64,000 nt of DNA from Bretschneidera sinensis (taxonomy: Eukaryota > Streptophyta > Magnoliopsida > Brassicales > Akaniaceae). The stretch is from the NCBI GenBank assembly GCA_023935145.1, contig CM043699.1, positions 58,916,638 through 58,980,637 on the forward strand, given 5' to 3'. This document shows, in pieces, positions 11,214 to 22,790 of this stretch. The first letter of the stretch is position 1. Each line of letters starts with the position of its first letter. Both the position numbers and the translations under genes were made by a program. Under the pieces are notes generated by a model, which had not been told where the DNA came from, searched no databases, and saw only the letters and a program-made list of their open reading frames with translations.

Positions 11214-13082
11214 TACCTCTAAAATGCATACATCAATCGATATTGCATAGAGCCATCGACTTTAGCTTCATAAGCTAAGTGAATCAGCAAATGCGCCATT
11301 GAATAAAAAAAAATCCTGAGAAAAAATCTTCTTAAGCTTGCATAAGATGACAGGAATATTTTTCTCAAGCAAATCCACATGTTCAAAGCATAGTTCAATT
11401 TCACATATGTCCCTGAAGAAGTTACTTAGGTCTGTCAACGCATCCTACACAGGGTCAGGTAAAAAGTCACGAAATGCCAAAAGAATTAATATTTTCATAA
11501 ACACGTAACAATCTTGATTCTTCATCCCGTAGAACTTGCACTCGTTCAGTTTAACACATTGTGCTAAATTTGAGGCATACCCTTATGGGAACATCAAATT
11601 TGAAACCCATTCGCAAGCTTCCTTTATCTGAGACTTGTTTAATGTATATGTTGTTTTGGGTTTAAAATTAGATTTATCATTGACTTCAACCAACTCCAAC
11701 TGATGACACCTACAGAACTTTTCCATATCTAAATGAGCATTAGCATTGTCTTTAGTTTTACTCTTGATATCCATAACAATGTTGAAAACATTGTTAAGAA
11801 AATTTTTCTCAATATGCATAACGTCTAGATTGTGGCGAACAATATAAGTTTATCAGTATGACAGCTCTTAGAAGATACTCTTCTTTGTCCAATTATGATC
11901 CCTCTTAAATTCAGGGATTTCTTATTTTCTACCATTGGAACCGAATGTGGTATGTTCAAAAGATATCACTCTAGCTTTCACATCTACCCCCAAAAACCGT
12001 GGTGGCAGCGGGCCACTCTCAGATCTATTCTTTATGAAACCTTGCTTTTGCCTTCTAAAAGCATGATCTTCTAGTAAGAACTGATAGTGACAGTCAAACC
12101 AACAATTTTTATGACCATGTAGCAATTAGAACGATGTTTTATGCCTAATACAATAAGGACAAGCCAGTAGACCATAAATACTCCACCCAGGAAGCATACC
12201 ATATGCACAGAAGTCATTGATCGTCCATAAAAGTGCAATTTTTATATTAAAATTTTGTTTTTTGGCAGCATCGTAAGTAAGAACTCCATCCGTCCACAAC
12301 GCCTTCAACTTGTCTATTAATGGATATAGATAGATATCCAGATTCTTACCAAGGTTGTTTGAGTCGAGAATTACTAATGATAAGAATAGATTATGATTTT
12401 TCATCCACATACCAGGAGGTAAATTGTAATGAGTGACAAATACCGGCCAACAAGAGTAAAGGGATGCCGAATGGCCAAATGGAGTGAAACTATCAGTTGA
12501 GAGTCCCAACCTAACATTGTGTGGTTCATGGGCAAACTCAAGGTGAGTATCATCAAAATGTTTCCATGCCAGTTCATCTACCAAGTGAATGACCATGTCA
12601 GACTTATTATGTGTGCCCTCCTTTTGCCATCTCATGTGTCCTGCAGTATTATTCGACAAATAAATCCTTTGAAGTCTAGTGTCAGCGGAAGGTAACGCAA
12701 CACCTTGTGTGGTATGTCTTTTTGCTTCTTATTACCATTCTACCTAAGTTTAAACCGAGGAAGTCCACACACCTCATAGACTATCTTGTCTTTGTCTTTT
12801 TTTGTAATACAACATACAATCATTCGGACATGAATGTATCTTCTCACACCCAAGTGCTAACACATTCACCATCTTCTTGGAATTATAAAAGTTCTCAGGC
12901 AACTTCTCATCCTCCAGCAATGTACTCTTAATTATTATCAATAATCGATCAAAACAATTATTAGACATGTCAAAATCATATTTACAATTCAATAGTTGTG
13001 AGACTGCTGATAACTTAGTGTGCTTCTTACAACTCTCCCACAATAGCTCATTATCATCTCTCAATATGTTATAGAACTTCAC
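11214..13082 (-). pseudogene. CACTA TNP2 transposase core
   Basis: Minus-strand segments read in order as a TNP2 (Transposase_21) protein. 13082-12774 holds LLWESCKKHTKLSAVSQLLN and ALGCEKIHSCPNDCMLYYK. 12659-12126 holds MRWQKEGTHNKSDMVIH, HEPHNVRLGLSTDSFTPFG, NLPPGMWMKNHNLFLSLVI, DAAKKQNFNIKIALLWTIND and GLLACPYC. 12125-11922 holds HGHKNCWFDCHYQFL. 11819-11583 holds MHIEKNFLNNVFNIVMDIK and NLMFP. 11404-11219 holds HLAYEAKVDGSMQYRLM, the start of the DUF4218-like part. At least three frame breaks or stops separate the segments. In intact relatives this protein catalyses cut-and-paste of CACTA elements in the nucleus; here it is dead. Family assignment is strong. Confidence 0.88.
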
Positions 13083-13112
13083 AACAAGAGGATTCGGATC
13101 CTCTTTGGCATC

Positions 13113-13550
13113 CTAGTTAAAGTCTAGACTAGCAAAATCCATTACCATCTCCCCTATCCGATTCATTTCTCTAAAACCTTCCTCGACATGGTGATCTGAT
13201 TGGGGTGTCGACCGTTCATGTCTCAAAGAACTCTCACCATGAAAAATCCACCTCTTATAATTAGAAGTAAAACCTTTCTTATATAGGTGCAAGGTAATTG
13301 TTTCTCGGTTTGAAAACTTAGAATTCTGGCATTGAAAACAAGGATACCAAATAGTTACATCATACACAAAAAATGGATTACCATATGCAAAGTCGAGAAA
13401 AACCTCAACCCCTTCTAAAAAATTCATAGATAGGGCATGATCAACAACCCGATGATCCATCCAACCACTGTTAGCTAACATCGTTCTAATTACTACAATA
13501 ATAAAGAATCTATTATCAATGAAATGTTTTAAATACATATATTTTTTCAA
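13113..13550 (-). pseudogene. CACTA transposase-associated N-terminal domain
   Basis: The frame contains SGWMDHRVVDHALSMNFLEGVEVFLDFAY, IWYPCFQCQNSKFSNRETITLHLYKKGF and YKRWIFHGES. This matches the plant transposase-associated domain (WMxxR...F...V..FL.FA, then a CPC.KC pair and HLxxxGFxxxYxxWxxHGE). The second Cys pair reads YPCFQC, so the usual CPC motif is partly lost. It sits just upstream of the TNP2 core on the same strand and was the N-terminus of that protein. The residues before MLANSGWMD look like intron rather than coding sequence. Confidence 0.8.
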
Positions 13551-13559
13551 TTATGCATA

Positions 13560-16402
13560 TTGTTTTTTTTTACATACATATAAAAATATATAGATCGAAA
13601 TAGCATGATATAATCCCAAACATAAATTTTTTTTATCACTTTTTATCTTCCGAAAATGCTTTATTAAATACATGTGGCTTCTAATGATGCTAACTTAGAA
13701 TGAAAAAAGTATAAACTTAACATCAACTTATCACACAACTAATGGAGAAACATAAAAAGGTTAAGATTTACGTACCTCACTCAATCAATATCCAGTAATG
13801 GTGAAGTACGACTAAGTTGACATCGTTTATAGCCTATGAGACAAAAATTGATAACGAATTAGTAAACAACAGAATGATTCCTTATGCATCATGCATGTTG
13901 ATGCATGCTTTCTAACTATATCATCCAATTCACTAATAGGTAGGGGGTCCTAACCCATTCTCGAATGTGTGATCGGTTTTGCAATTTGTAGTTCCAAACT
14001 TGTCCTGTTAGGACTCGATTTTGGCTACATTTTCCCTTAGTCCTCCAAGTACACGACTTCAATTCAGAGCTATATCCCGAGGAAGATAGGTCCGAATTTA
14101 GTGCGTACTAGGAAACAATGAGAGATGCTACCAAAATCGAGTTGAAACAAAATAAGTTACGATAAAAAAATTGAAAAATTGAAAAATCGATCAGTCATTC
14201 ATGAACCGTCCACTATGGACAACCAATGATTATTTAAACACAAGCACACTCATTGCAAACATATTATAATTGATAAGCAACGAGAGCATTTGGGTCGCTC
14301 AATAATCATTAGACGGGTATTCTAAGGTAAGATGCAATGCATGAATATATTCATGATATGCCATGATGCACGCACACACAATTATAAGTAACCAAGCTCA
14401 CAAAAGCACACTAAATATGGTCATTCTACCATGCCAACAACCCTTCTACAGATTTAGATCTGCAAACACACTAACGAACACTCAAAGTCATTAATTAAAT
14501 AGATAGTAAGAAAAATACAAAGTCAAGAAATTCTTACTTCCACAAAACAATAAATTCATTAACAAAGGAAACCTTAATTTAATAAAATTAGAGTCTTTAA
14601 TATGTTAAACCCCCATTGAATAACCCAAAAGTTAGACCAAACACACACACACACACACAAATAGTTTGTGAAAATAATAAAAAGTTGAAAAATATTTTTA
14701 AGAAAATAAATTTTATTGAAAAATAATTTTAACAATTTGTTTACCAAACACTAAGCAATTTTTATTTTTGTTAATTATTGTAATAAAAACTGTTTTAAAA
14801 TCTAGTTTAACAAACAAAAACTAAAACAAAAGAAATGGTAGCTTTTGTTAATGTTTTGCAAACTACCTTTGGACTATCTCTATCAGCAAGTTTACAATTT
14901 TACATACTCCTAGTCAAAAGTTCGCAAAGGATGAAAATTCCAAAAGTACTAATAATTTGAAATTGGGGTTGTTATTATGACAAAGTAACTAAGTATCTCT
15001 ACCTACCTATAGGCTTTTCTTCCTTTTCAACTCTCTCAGAGATGCTTAATCTTGCCTTCTTGCTTTGCATGTCAGTTCATAAAATCCAAATATATATGGA
15101 AGCATTTTGACCATGGTGCAATTTTTTCTGGAATTTTTTTTTTTTGTCAATGAAAATCATTGTTAGCTTTTAATCCACTGTCATGCTTTTAGATGGTGTA
15201 TCTCATCCTTAGACATGTAACTTGTATATTTGATAAAGGAAGAGAGAGTTTGTGTTGTATTTTTTGTGATATTGTTTTTGCGTCTCTACTACTAAAATTT
15301 GACTAGATAGGAACCCCCTTAATTGATTTAAGGGAAGGTTTGACTTCTAGAAAGTGGATTCCCAAAATTGAGGAATTTTACTTTCTGAAATTAAGGAATC
15401 CTTTTACTTGGAACGTTAGAGTGTAATGTTTGATTGTTTTTGGGATATTAATTATTGAATTGTGAGAAAGTTAAGCTCTCTTGTGGACAAATCACTTTCT
15501 TGGTAGTAAATTTCTAAATTATCATTTCACCAATTCAATATTTCATTGCTTGTTTTGTTAAAACAAACCTAAAAACCATATATTTTTTTATAAAAAAAAT
15601 TTATTTTGTTTAATTAAATTATTTTTAATCAACCCAATTTATAAAATAATTAGTAGTGTTAGTAAATATATAACATATTCCATTGGGGAAAGATTAACTT
15701 TCCTTAAAATATACAATGGAAAGTTGGGATTCTTCCAACTTTCCCACTAAATATCAAACAGCTCCTTACAGTATACAAACAATTATACAAACAAAGCTTT
15801 GAATTAAATATATATCAAAATAAAAAAATAAAAATTAACACAACATAAATAACAAGTTGGAGAGAGAGAAAACTTACAAAAATGGGTAAGAGAGAGAGTC
15901 TGAAATGGTGGAGATAGAAAGTAGGAAAGAAGGAGAAAATAAAAAAAAAAATAGTAGAAATGGAGATAAAAAATAGAAGGTACCAAATATGAGAGAAAAA
16001 GGGAGTGAGAGTGAAAAAAATTTGGGAGGTTCGGCAATGGAGTCACATGGCGCACCAGTGAGTGGGGAAGAAGAAAAAGAGAAATGGGGAAGAAAGGGTT
16101 CTACCCGTAAATTTAGGTTAATTTATCACATAAGGCATTAAATCCCTGAATGATAATAGTTTGTCCCTCGATACAAACAAAAATTTAAAATTAATTCATT
16201 AACACCAAGTCCTAAGTGATAATATTTTTCAAATAAAAAAAGGAAAAAAAAATCAATTTTACAATTATACTTTAGACTTCAAATCTCATTTATATAATTT
16301 TATCCTAGTAATGTAAACCCTAAACATATATAATACTATAAAATTATTATAGTTAAACCCTATAATAGTTAATCTTATATTAATTAAACCCTAATTGATA
16401 TT
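13560..16402. other. AT-rich stretch without a recognisable gene
   Basis: No coding similarity is visible on either strand. It follows the 5' end of the CACTA gene, and some of it (for example 13930-14160 and 16080-16250) may be the CACTA 5' region, but I could not find CACTA termini. A (CA)n run lies at 14641-14658. 15290-15770 contains short self-complementary pieces (near 15715-15745), which could be a decayed MITE. The minus-strand open frame at 15804-16055 is low-complexity Phe/Tyr/Ser sequence and is not credible. Confidence 0.5.
14641..14658. repeat. (CA)n microsatellite
   Basis: Nine uninterrupted AC units. Confidence 0.9.
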
Positions 16403-17610
16403 TGTAAGCCAGAGTGCAAATCCAAGAAGGGGTGAATTGGGTTTTAAAACATTTTGCAATTAACAAACAAGTTTTAAGAACTTAATCAATCAAACAAGCA
16501 CAAAAATAAATATATTACTGAAATTAAAATAGTAAGGAAGAGAAAATGCAAACTCCATTTATGGTGGTTCGGCAATATCAGAATTTCTCCGACCCTACGT
16601 CCACTCTCTTCAATGAACCTCATTGAAGTATTCCACTAAAAATAGTCAAGCAACTTCACGGGTATTACCCAAACCTTACAATGATCTCTTCCAATTAGGA
16701 AGTGCACAAGAAAGTGTTTAACACCTAAACACTTCTAAGAGTTACACCAACTCTTTCTCTTAACAATTATTGGAATTGAAGTTTGTAGAAGTACAAGAGA
16801 GAGAGCAATTAATGCATTTACCATATTAATATTATCTCTTTTTCAATAAAAAAAGTTTTAAGATTGGCTCAAGAATATTTTTGAAAGGTTTGATGAACAA
16901 TAAATGAGATTAAGAATGAATTGATTGTTCTTGGATGGCTAGGTTTGCTCATTTATAATGGGTTTATATAGTCTTAAACCTATATGGCCATAACTCACAG
17001 AGTATTGCCGTTTTGGAGTGGTTAGGAGCAATAAATACTTTGAATGGATTTCTTAAATTCAAATTATAATCGTTAGAATCGAGCATTCAGTCGACTAAGT
17101 CATTTATAAATGTTTCAGGTAAAAGGCATTCAGTCGACTGGGTCAAAGGGGTGGAACTCTCTGTCCCTCATTCAGTCAACTAGATTGATCATTCAATTGA
17201 TTGAGTCATAGACTAGAAAGCTTGGCCTTTATTCAATCGACTGAACCATTCATTCAGTCGATTGAATCAAAGGGCGAAACTTTTTGTCCTACATTCAATC
17301 AATTGAACTGTTCATTTAGTCGATTAAATCCCTTGAAATAGTCTTTCTTATGTTTTAACAAAACTTATAATTTTAAGATCAATTCTAAAATTATTTTTTA
17401 AAACTTTTGAGCCATGAGTAAAACTATATACTTTGAGAGAAATTTACAATAAAATAAACTACCTAGTAACTTCTAATCTTTTTCTTCAGTCTTCTCATGA
17501 GGTGCATGGGTCTTTGAATAAAAACCTTTAATTGCTAAAACACTTAGATATTTTGGTTAGATTAACTCAAATTGGTTTTTTTATCATTAAAATCAAGTTA
17601 GGGGATAACA
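16403..17610 (-). mobile_element. LTR of an unassigned element, minus orientation (3' LTR)
   Basis: On the plus strand the segment runs from TGTAAGCCAGAGTGC to GGGGATAACA, so both ends have the TG...CA form. On the minus strand it is preceded immediately by a purine run, AAAAGGGGG (17615-17624 on the plus strand), which is a typical polypurine tract. This makes it a 3' LTR with its internal region at higher coordinates. Flanks ATATT (16398-16402) and ATATC (17611-17615) match at four of five bases. Because the right flank belongs to the element itself, this is not a proven target duplication. The family was not identified. Confidence 0.65.
17084..17338. repeat. GTCGAC-centred palindrome cluster in the LTR
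   Basis: About eight copies of a motif near ATTCARTCGAYTGARTC lie in 255 bp (starting at about 17084, 17128, 17170, 17196, 17230, 17252, 17292 and 17315). Each copy is close to a perfect palindrome around TCGA or TTGA and is separated from the next by 20-45 bp of filler that often includes AAAGGG and a TTTGTCC-like string. It lies in the R/U5 or U3 part of the LTR. Confidence 0.8.
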
Positions 17611-18095
17611 ATATCCCCCTTTTTATGATAACAAAACCATTTTGAGAAAAACACTTTTAAAAACTAAGTGTTTGGTTTCTATAAAAAAAAATTTACAAAG
17701 TCTGCTATGTTTTTATAGTAAAAACCTCTTGCAATTTTTCAAAAGCAATCCCAACTAAGAAATTTAAAGTATCTAAATAATTTAAGGAGCAAAGCTCCCT
17801 CTTAATCTATGCATACATCATATATATGAAATCTTCTCCATAGCTTCTATTTTTCTCCACTTTTTTTTTTTTCTGTCATCACAAAAAAATATCCAAAGTA
17901 AATAAAAAGATGAGCAATTACCATAGTTAGGCAGGTATATAGATAACAAACATTCATACAAAATTTCAGCTAAAAATAAAGAGTTTAAGCTCTCCTGAGC
18001 AAAGCTAGAAAAGTAGACAGCAAAGCTCAAAAATAGAAAAATATCCATAATCATAGGCATCCAACCATAAACATAAATATTAACTAAAGATAAAC
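17611..18095 (-). mobile_element. 3' internal piece of the same unassigned element
   Basis: Non-coding, AT-rich sequence between the polypurine tract at 17615-17624 and the sudden end of Tat-like coding sequence near 18095. The minus-strand frame here (168 residues from 18324) starts in Tat pol and then runs into hydrophobic sequence of no known family, so the second half is readthrough. The element's 5' part and coding genes are missing. Confidence 0.5.
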
Positions 18096-19656
18096 ATTTT
18101 CCTTCGATGATGGTGTACTGCGAAGCGCGGGAGATGATCTTTTTGGCTTTGTTCTTTTGATCAGGGAGTGTTTCGTCCTTTAAGTACTGTTGGATCGAGT
18201 CCATCCAAGTTGGTTCCTCAATTAGAGGCATGACCGGTACTTCATCAATGTTAGGTGCTTTAAGAGTTTTGAGGTAGATCACTCGAGTGAATTCGGAGGG
18301 TCTAGAGGAGGTGAGTAGTGCCAAGGCATCTGCTTGGAATTTTGTGCTCGGGGTACTTGTATTATTTGAAACCTCTTAAAAGTTGCAGCGAGCTCACGAG
18401 CTTTCTCGAGATACCTAATGATTGCTCCTCTGGCTTCGTATTTGTTGGTAAACTGATTGACTAGTAGTTGTGAGTCAATGTATGCCTCCATAGCTTTGAT
18501 GGACAATGTTTTCGCTAATTTCATTCCTCTAAGTAGAGCCTTATACTCGACCTCGTTGTTTGAGGCCTTGAACCCAAACCTTAGGGCATATTCTACCATA
18601 AAGCCCTCAAGACTATTGAGGATAAGTTTGGCTCCACTATAGGTACTATTTGAAGATCTATCAATGTATAGTGTCCAACTCAAAGTCAGTTCTCTTTCCT
18701 CAGAGTCTTGCCTCATGGGGGGTGCTTCGGGGAAGGTGTTCTCTACTATGAAATCGGCTAAGGCTTGGGCCTTAATGGCCATCCGGGGATCGTAATGGAT
18801 ATCGAACTCTCCAAGTTCTATAGACCTTTTCATCAACCTTCCAGAGATGTTTGGCTTATGGAGTACTTGCCTCAGAGGCTGATCAGTGAGTAGAGTGATG
18901 GTGTGAACTTGGAAGTATGGCTAGAGATTCTAAGCTGTAATGAAAAAGACGTACACCATATTTTCAATAGGGAGGTACCTTGTCTTAACGTCATGGAGGA
19001 CCCGAATAATGTAGTAGATAGGCTTCTGGATTTCACTTTTCTCTCGGATCAAAACTTAGGCCACTATGTCGTGACCTGTCGATATGTAAAGGAAGAGCAT
19101 TTCCCCTGTAGTGGGCTTAATTAGGAGCGATGGAGAGCCTAAGTACTCTTTTAATTCTTTGAAGGTTTTATGGCAATCTTTGATCCAGGCAAAATCCTTA
19201 GCCTTTTAGATAGCTTTGAAAAAAGGTACGCTTCTCTCAAGTAATTTAAACATGAATCGGCTAAGTACAGCTATGCGCCCAGTTAACCTCTATACTTCTT
19301 TGATGTTTTAGGGAGGATTCGTGTCTAGAATTTCCTTTATCTTTTCAAGATTAGCCTCTATCTCTCGTTCTATGACCACGAAGCCTAAGATTTTTTCAGA
19401 GGTGACTCCGAAGGCGCACTTTCTTAGGTTCAGTCTCATCTAGTGGCGTTAGAGTATTCCAAATACTTCATCCAATTCATACTCATGGTCATCCGTCTTA
19501 ATACTTTTAACCAGCATATCATCAATGTACATTTCCATGTTTCTCTCGATCTGTTCATTGAAAATTTTGTTGACCAACCTCTGATAGGTGACCCCAATGT
19601 TCTTGAGCCCAAAAGGCATCACTTTGTAATAGTGTAGGCCACAGTCAAGGACAAAG
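18096..19656 (-). pseudogene. Tat-like pol: C-terminal reverse transcriptase and RNase H
   Basis: Reading down from 19656: HYYKVMPFGLKN, then TYQRLVNKIFNEQ, the catalytic YIDD box at 19529-19518 (EMYIDDMLVKS), and LRKCAFGVTSEKILGF. A connection domain follows, then the RNase H-like domain at 18836-18279. This last part shows KAQALADFIVENTF, the start LSWTLYIDRSSN (usually WxLYVDGSS, so Gly is replaced), ALRFGFKASNNEVEYKALL and AYIDSQLLVNQ. This archaeal-type RNase H is characteristic of the Tat/Ogre side of plant gypsy elements. Several stops interrupt 19440-18840. The sequence ends within a linker that should lead to integrase. Confidence 0.85.
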
Positions 19657-19661
19657 GTAGT

Positions 19662-21279
19662 TGAATTACACCCAAACAGTACTATGCTGTAGTAGCACTA
19701 TAGAATGGGGTGTCGATCCCACGAAGAGAACGTTCTACAATCAAAGTCTCAAGCAAAAAATAATGGAAACAAAATTAAAAATCAATATTAAGAAAATGTT
19801 GAGAATTAAATGAAACAATTGAATTAAGTGAAAGAAATTCAATAATGAGCAACAGAATGGTCCAAGAATCCCTCCTAAATTTCACAGCTTCAACTTGTAT
19901 CAATTCAGTAATTACAACTCAACTACTTATTTCACATCCCAAATACGTAATCGAAAAATAATAGTGAAAGCACTAAAAATATTCTTTTGTAAATTATTAT
20001 GAGAAATCATCTTCTTGTTTTTACAAGTAATGCAACGGTCAATCATATATAATATCCTAAATCAATGATATATCTGGAGACAATAACGCAGTAAAGGACC
20101 AGCATATATAATTAATATACCAAAATCAATTGCATCATAAATTCCACACATAAGAGAAGCATGGCTGAACTTATATGGAGAAAAAGAACAACAATCACCG
20201 GAGTTAAATAAAATCTATGGAAGAAGAAAAATATAATTGTCTATCACACAAAAACATCAACTTCAATATTAAATAAAGGGAATAACTCAAAATAATTATT
20301 CAATGTTAAAAGCACAAATACTGAATTAAATACAAGCCAAACCTGCTATGTCAGGAATTCATCTCTTCGCCTTGGTTGAAACTTAGCCTAGCCGATAACA
20401 AATAATCACAACAGCTCTCTAGAAATTCAGTGTGTATCTCTTCAACCCCCTGTTTTTACCCCTTATTCTCTGAGTCTAAAATCTTATATATAGTTGTATA
20501 GAGATGGCTTTGTAGACAAAAAAGTCACCCTAGGGTTTCTGTTCAGGTCGTGTGCTTCTGCTGCTGTCCAGGCCCGGTTCTGCTACTGTCAAGGCCTGGT
20601 TCTTTTACTGTCCGGGCCTTGCGTTTACTGCTGTCTAGGCTCGATTTTTGCTGTCCAGAACTGGTCCGGTTGTGCTGCTGTCCAGACCGTGCAAATCCCA
20701 AAAAAATCAGAATTTTATAGCTCATTCACTTCTGCCATGCTGAAATCACGCACAGCCTGACCTTTGTCTACTAAAACTGCCAGAACTTTCTCTAGAAAAG
20801 TCATATTTACAAGCTGTAAAATTCTCCAAAAAACAGACATCCAGATCTTTCCAATAATATATGGCCCATCTCTTAGTTTTTCCTGAATCAATACAGTTTA
20901 ATCCGTAAAAATGACTGATCTGTATGGACAATTCAGGTAATTTAGTGAAACTCTTTTTCACCCTTTACTTGTGATAACATGACTTAGAAAAATGCTCAAT
21001 TTATCTTTAACAGTATAGAAATGATGGGTTTTGTTGCACTTCTCTTGGGAAACCTAGTTTCCCTACTCTAAACTGGTCCGGATGTTGTGGATTCTTTCGA
21101 ACATATTTTATATATTTTTGTGCTTAAGGCTTCTTTGTTTTTTAAAATCTACAAAACACACTAAAACACAAAATTCTCCAAAAGACCACACTTGTCAAGA
21201 AATTCAATGAATAATCAAAATTAATCTCAACAATGCATATAATTAACTCTATCTGAAGTGCATTTTCATGCCCTAGTCA
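19662..21279 (-). repeat. Athila-like 3' LTR
   Basis: 1,618 bp, from TGAATTACACCC to CATGCCCTAGTCA on the plus strand. It aligns with the other LTR at 34305-35871 over its length (for example GAATGGGGTGTCGATCCCA and TAGTGAAAGCACNAAAAAT). The two copies differ by many substitutions and small indels, so the insertion is not recent. The short open frames at 20494-20961 lie in the LTR and are not genes. Confidence 0.9.
20555..20690. repeat. CTGTCCAGGCC-type minisatellite in the Athila LTR
   Basis: A word near TGCTGTCCAGGCC(C/T)GGTTC recurs about every 28-35 bp, at roughly 20563, 20583, 20613, 20631, 20655 and 20677. The 5' LTR has a shorter version (35195-35282), so copy number differs between the two LTRs of one element. 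Confidence 0.6.
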
Positions 21280-21292
21280 CAACCCCCAACCA
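21268..21292 (-). promoter_or_regulatory. Polypurine tract of the Athila-like element
   Basis: On the minus strand GGTTGGGGGTTG lies directly before the LTR start TGACTAGGGCATG (21279). This is the usual place and composition of the primer site for second-strand synthesis. Confidence 0.6.
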
Positions 21293-22790
21293 GTTCATTG
21301 CTAGTACATAGTGATGCAAGCAAAACAATAATGCATGAAAAGTAACATAGCATGAATGTTGTTTATCCAAAAATTTTGTAAAACTGCCTAGCATTCAAGC
21401 AAATGTTGGCCAAAGCTCACAAATGCTAAGAAGATTTTCAAATCATGTCTTCTGAGAAACTGTGAGTGTGTGCACTAAGCCTAAACCTTCTTACCACAAA
21501 GCAATGATGCATAAAACTTTGAATTCAACTAAGAAATAAGCCTCAACTCCATTATCCTCATAGGTAAAGTGTTTATCAATTTAAAAAGGCAAGGTATTTA
21601 CTCATGGAGTTGGAAAGCAGATAAAAGCACTCAGTCAAATTGTCAAGCAATTTAAGACAAGCAAGTGGACAAGCAAGTGAACAAGAATCGATAACAAGAT
21701 AGGCTAATCACACAATTCAAAACACTTTATCCGACTTACCAATATAATGCCTCGAAATTTCAATGCTTAATCAATAAGCCTTGGTGTTGAAGCTCTTTTT
21801 TCTGAGTGTGGTATGACAACTTATCTTCCTTAAATTGTTAAATCTTCCTTCTTTCAAATACAAATTGAAAATTGAAGTAAACAAAAACTAATATTTTCTT
21901 TTTCTTCTTCTTCTTTTTCTTCTTCGTTTTTCTTCTCTCTCTTTTTTTTTTCTTTTTCTTTTAGAGAATTATAATATAAATAAGTAAGCTGATAGAAGAA
22001 TGATTTTTTTTTCTTCTTTTTTTTTCTTTTTCTTTTAGAGAATTACAATATAAATAAATAAACTGATGGAAGAAGAATCATTCCCAAAATATTGTCAACG
22101 ATCAAAACTCCACGCAAATGTCAATGATGGATTCGAAGGCTTTGACAACTAACCAAATCATTCTCCACATTTAAGGTAAGCCAAACAAAGCATCTCAAAT
22201 AGCAATAAAACCAATTCAAGTAAGCAATAAAAGTTCACAATGCTAGTTTTCTCAGACTCTCCACTCAATAAAAATAAATGTGCTTCAAACATGGTTAAAA
22301 ACCAAAGATCATATGCATCACTCTTTAAACAATCCACAAAGCTTAGTATGTGCATAGAAATGAGTTTCCAGAAAATAGTTAGTGTTAATCAAGATAGTGT
22401 CATTGGACCTTGACGAAAATAGAGTTGTAATCATGCATCAATAGTTCACAAAATCGCGAAATCTCACAAACTTGCCATGATAGTTTCACACAAAACAATA
22501 TATAATAAGCATGTAAATGCTACCAGCCCCAACCAGAATGTGATAGTGTCCTCATAGTCACCAAAAGATAAGAAAGTCATACCGACGGGAGAGAGGAACT
22601 AAAATAACGTAGCGTAGGTAAACCTGCATCACACAAAACAAAACATAAAAGCAAACAAAGCAAAACAAAAGCAGTAAAATATAATATAGATAGAAGTACC
22701 GAACATCAATTAAAGTAGACAAGGACAACTAGAGAGATCTCCTCTGGTTCCTCTACTTTCTCTTCATGGTACTTCAGACGTTGCCCATTC
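21293..22790 (-). other. Athila-like 3' non-coding region
   Basis: Between integrase and the polypurine tract. Athila elements often carry an env-like frame here; I see none. It includes a pyrimidine tract (21897-21960) and a 74-bp tandem duplication (TTAGAGAATTATAATATAAAT at 21961 repeats at 22035). Confidence 0.6.

Larger units (their letters stand above)
6950..13560 (-). mobile_element. CACTA (EnSpm-type) DNA transposon body, decayed
   Basis: The minus strand carries, in the order expected for plant TNP2-type transposases, a transposase-associated domain (13550-13113), the TNP2 core (13082-11583), a DUF4218-like part (about 11830-9790, interrupted) and a DUF4216-like part (7669-6960). Two solo LTRs sit inside it. 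I did not find CACTA terminal inverted repeats, so the true ends are unknown and probably lie further out on one or both sides. Frameshifts and stops show that it no longer makes a transposase. Confidence 0.8.

Noticed and set aside
15804..16055. 83-residue Phe/Tyr/Ser-rich frame, possible signal peptide
   Set aside because: Low-complexity purine-rich antisense; no stable hydrophobic segment followed by a mature domain.
13560..16402. CACTA terminal inverted repeat and subterminal repeats
   Set aside because: Searched by eye for CACTA(C/G) ends with matching partners below 7000; none convincing was found.
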